Positions 62,765 through 64,000 of a stretch of 64,000 nucleotides of DNA are shown here, one piece after another; position 1 is the stretch's first letter; each line of letters begins with the position of its first letter. The notes under the pieces were generated by a model that was given only the letters and a program-made list of their open reading frames with translations, did no database searches and was not told the origin of the DNA. Where the stretch lies: the NCBI GenBank assembly GCA_037783545.1, contig JBBELK010000517.1, positions 496,001-560,000 on the forward strand. The letters run 5' to 3'. Position numbers and translations under genes: made by a program. The DNA comes from Henricia sp. BOLD:AAB3569 (taxonomy: Eukaryota > Echinodermata > Asteroidea > Spinulosida > Echinasteridae).

Positions 62765-63070
62765 CCAAAAAGAAAAGTACCTGCAGAAATGTTAGTACAC
62801 TGACAAGAAAATTTGAATGTACCTGCAGATTTTTGACGATATCAACTTTGAGTGATATCAACTTGCACTTTTTAGTCAATTTAATTTAATTAATTAGATT
62901 TCCGGCCTTAAAAGTATAATATGACTCAAAAAGAAATGCACCTGCAGAAAAAAAAAAGGAAAAAGTGTTTTGCCATGAAATTTCAGTACAATAACATTTT
63001 GATGTACCTGCAGATTTTTGATATCAACTTTTGGTGTCAACTTGCAATTTTTGCTCAATTTAATTAACAA
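62765..63070. repeat. Two-copy tandem duplication
   Basis: Units starting aaaaagaaaagtacctgcag and caaaaagaaatgcacctgca share gtacctgcagatttttga, gatatcaactt and caacttgca.tttt. Unit length is about 165 bases. Confidence 0.75.
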
Positions 63071-63454
63071 CTATTTTTCATGGCTATTTTTTTCTTCTAC
63101 CCGTCCTTGAAACTTGGCACCAACTCAGAACCAGGGCCCAATTTCATAGCAACTGAAAACCTGCCTTAACTGCAGAGCCAAACTTTGCTTAAGACAGTGA
63201 CGCAACAAATGCGGTTTCCAAGCGCAACCATGAAATAGGACTTAACTCGTCTGCTACAGTAAGCATGCCTTTTCTCGCTAATGCTTAAGCAGCTCTATAA
63301 AATTGGGCCCTGGTCTGCATGAGGGCGTGCATATTGTCGTGACGTCATGATAACACTTTTAAAACCGCAATTTCCGGCATTTTTAACAAAATGTGACCTA
63401 ACTCGAGAACGAAACAAGGTATGAACTTGAAACTAGACCATAGATATGGGATTC

Positions 63455-63960
63455 CGATGTTAGTATGACGTCACCATGACGTCATCGGTTACGTAATTAT
63501 AATAATTTTAAAATGCTTTTAAATTTTAAAATGCCGAAAATGACCAAAATATACATTTCTTAAAATAATTCCTTTTCCAAAACCAGATCTTTAAATTTGG
63601 CAGACACATAGATCAAATCATGGGCTACAATTTTCTTTGTGTGGCCATTTTCATCTGACCCACCCTTCCTGGGTCATTTAAAGTTCAGCGTACTTATGTA
63701 CATGTAGCAATGTTGCCCATAAAACTTTGTTTGATCTACATCAAACTAGGTACAGGCATAGGCCCCCTGACTTCCAGCAGCATGTATGACTTCACCATGA
63801 CGTCATTTATTACGTAAATGATAATTTGAAAATACCATGAAAATAATCAAAATATGCATTTTAAAAAATGTTTCTCTCTCCAAAACCACGTGACCCAGGG
63901 TCTTCAAATTTGGCAGACATACAGATCAGATCATGGGCTATAATATTCCGTCATTCAAAC
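63455..63960. repeat. Two-copy tandem duplication
   Basis: Units around 63460-63640 and 63785-63955 share caccatgacgtcat, ttacgtaa, caaaa.atgcatttt, tccaaaacca, aaatttggcagacaca and atcatgggcta. Unit length is about 320 bases. No exon was found here. Confidence 0.7.
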
Positions 63961-64000
63961 TTTAAACCTCTCTCCTTAACCGAGCCCGAACACCTCGTGT

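Noticed and set aside
62345..64000. Further upstream EEPD1 exons
   Set aside because: No minus-strand frame with EEP-domain motifs was found beyond 62248; the sequence is the family element and tandem duplications.
1..64000. A novel multi-gene defence or biosynthetic system
   Set aside because: The three genes are ordinary, separately transcribed animal genes; nothing in their order or spacing suggests a shared system. The unusual content is in the mobile elements.

Overview
This is eukaryotic, animal-type DNA. It carries spliced genes with GT-AG introns of about 0.1 to 5 kb, no operons, and very dense non-coding repeats. The two genes I can name (ACSF3 and EEPD1 homologues) are metazoan. 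A DUF4062-NACHT-TPR protein together with many small DNA transposons and tRNA-derived SINEs suggests a marine invertebrate, perhaps a non-vertebrate deuterostome (echinoderm, hemichordate or amphioxus). That placement is inference; the window does not settle the species.

Three genes are visible. (1) Plus strand, 3866-37140: the 3' 21 coding exons (898 codons plus stop) of a nephrocystin-3/TTC41-like protein, with the end of a DUF4062 domain, a NACHT-type NTPase with Walker A and B, and C-terminal TPRs. Its 5' exons lie upstream of the window. All 20 introns keep frame. (2) Plus strand, 46616-54299: a complete five-exon ACSF3 homologue (mitochondrial malonyl-CoA synthetase family, about 639 aa). 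(3) Minus strand, 62248-60020: the last two coding exons of an EEPD1 homologue, tail-to-tail with ACSF3; the rest lies beyond the right edge. The genes look functionally unrelated and show no sign of a shared system.

Nearly all other sequence is intron or intergenic DNA made of mobile elements. I could resolve several hAT-like short elements with 8-bp target duplications; TTAA-flanked MITEs (piggyBac/Kolobok-like); a family of elements ending in AATAGACC; a 2.3-kb pogo-like transposon with a decayed transposase; long palindromic (fold-back) elements; a Penelope-like 3' end with a hammerhead-ribozyme-like motif; several tRNA-derived SINE families; and minisatellites. Several elements are nested, and in one case a second copy elsewhere in the window preserves the empty site.

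I found no CRISPR array, rRNA, convincing functional tRNA, bacterial-type operon or viral gene. Positions of repeat boundaries are read by eye and can be off by a few bases unless a target duplication is given.
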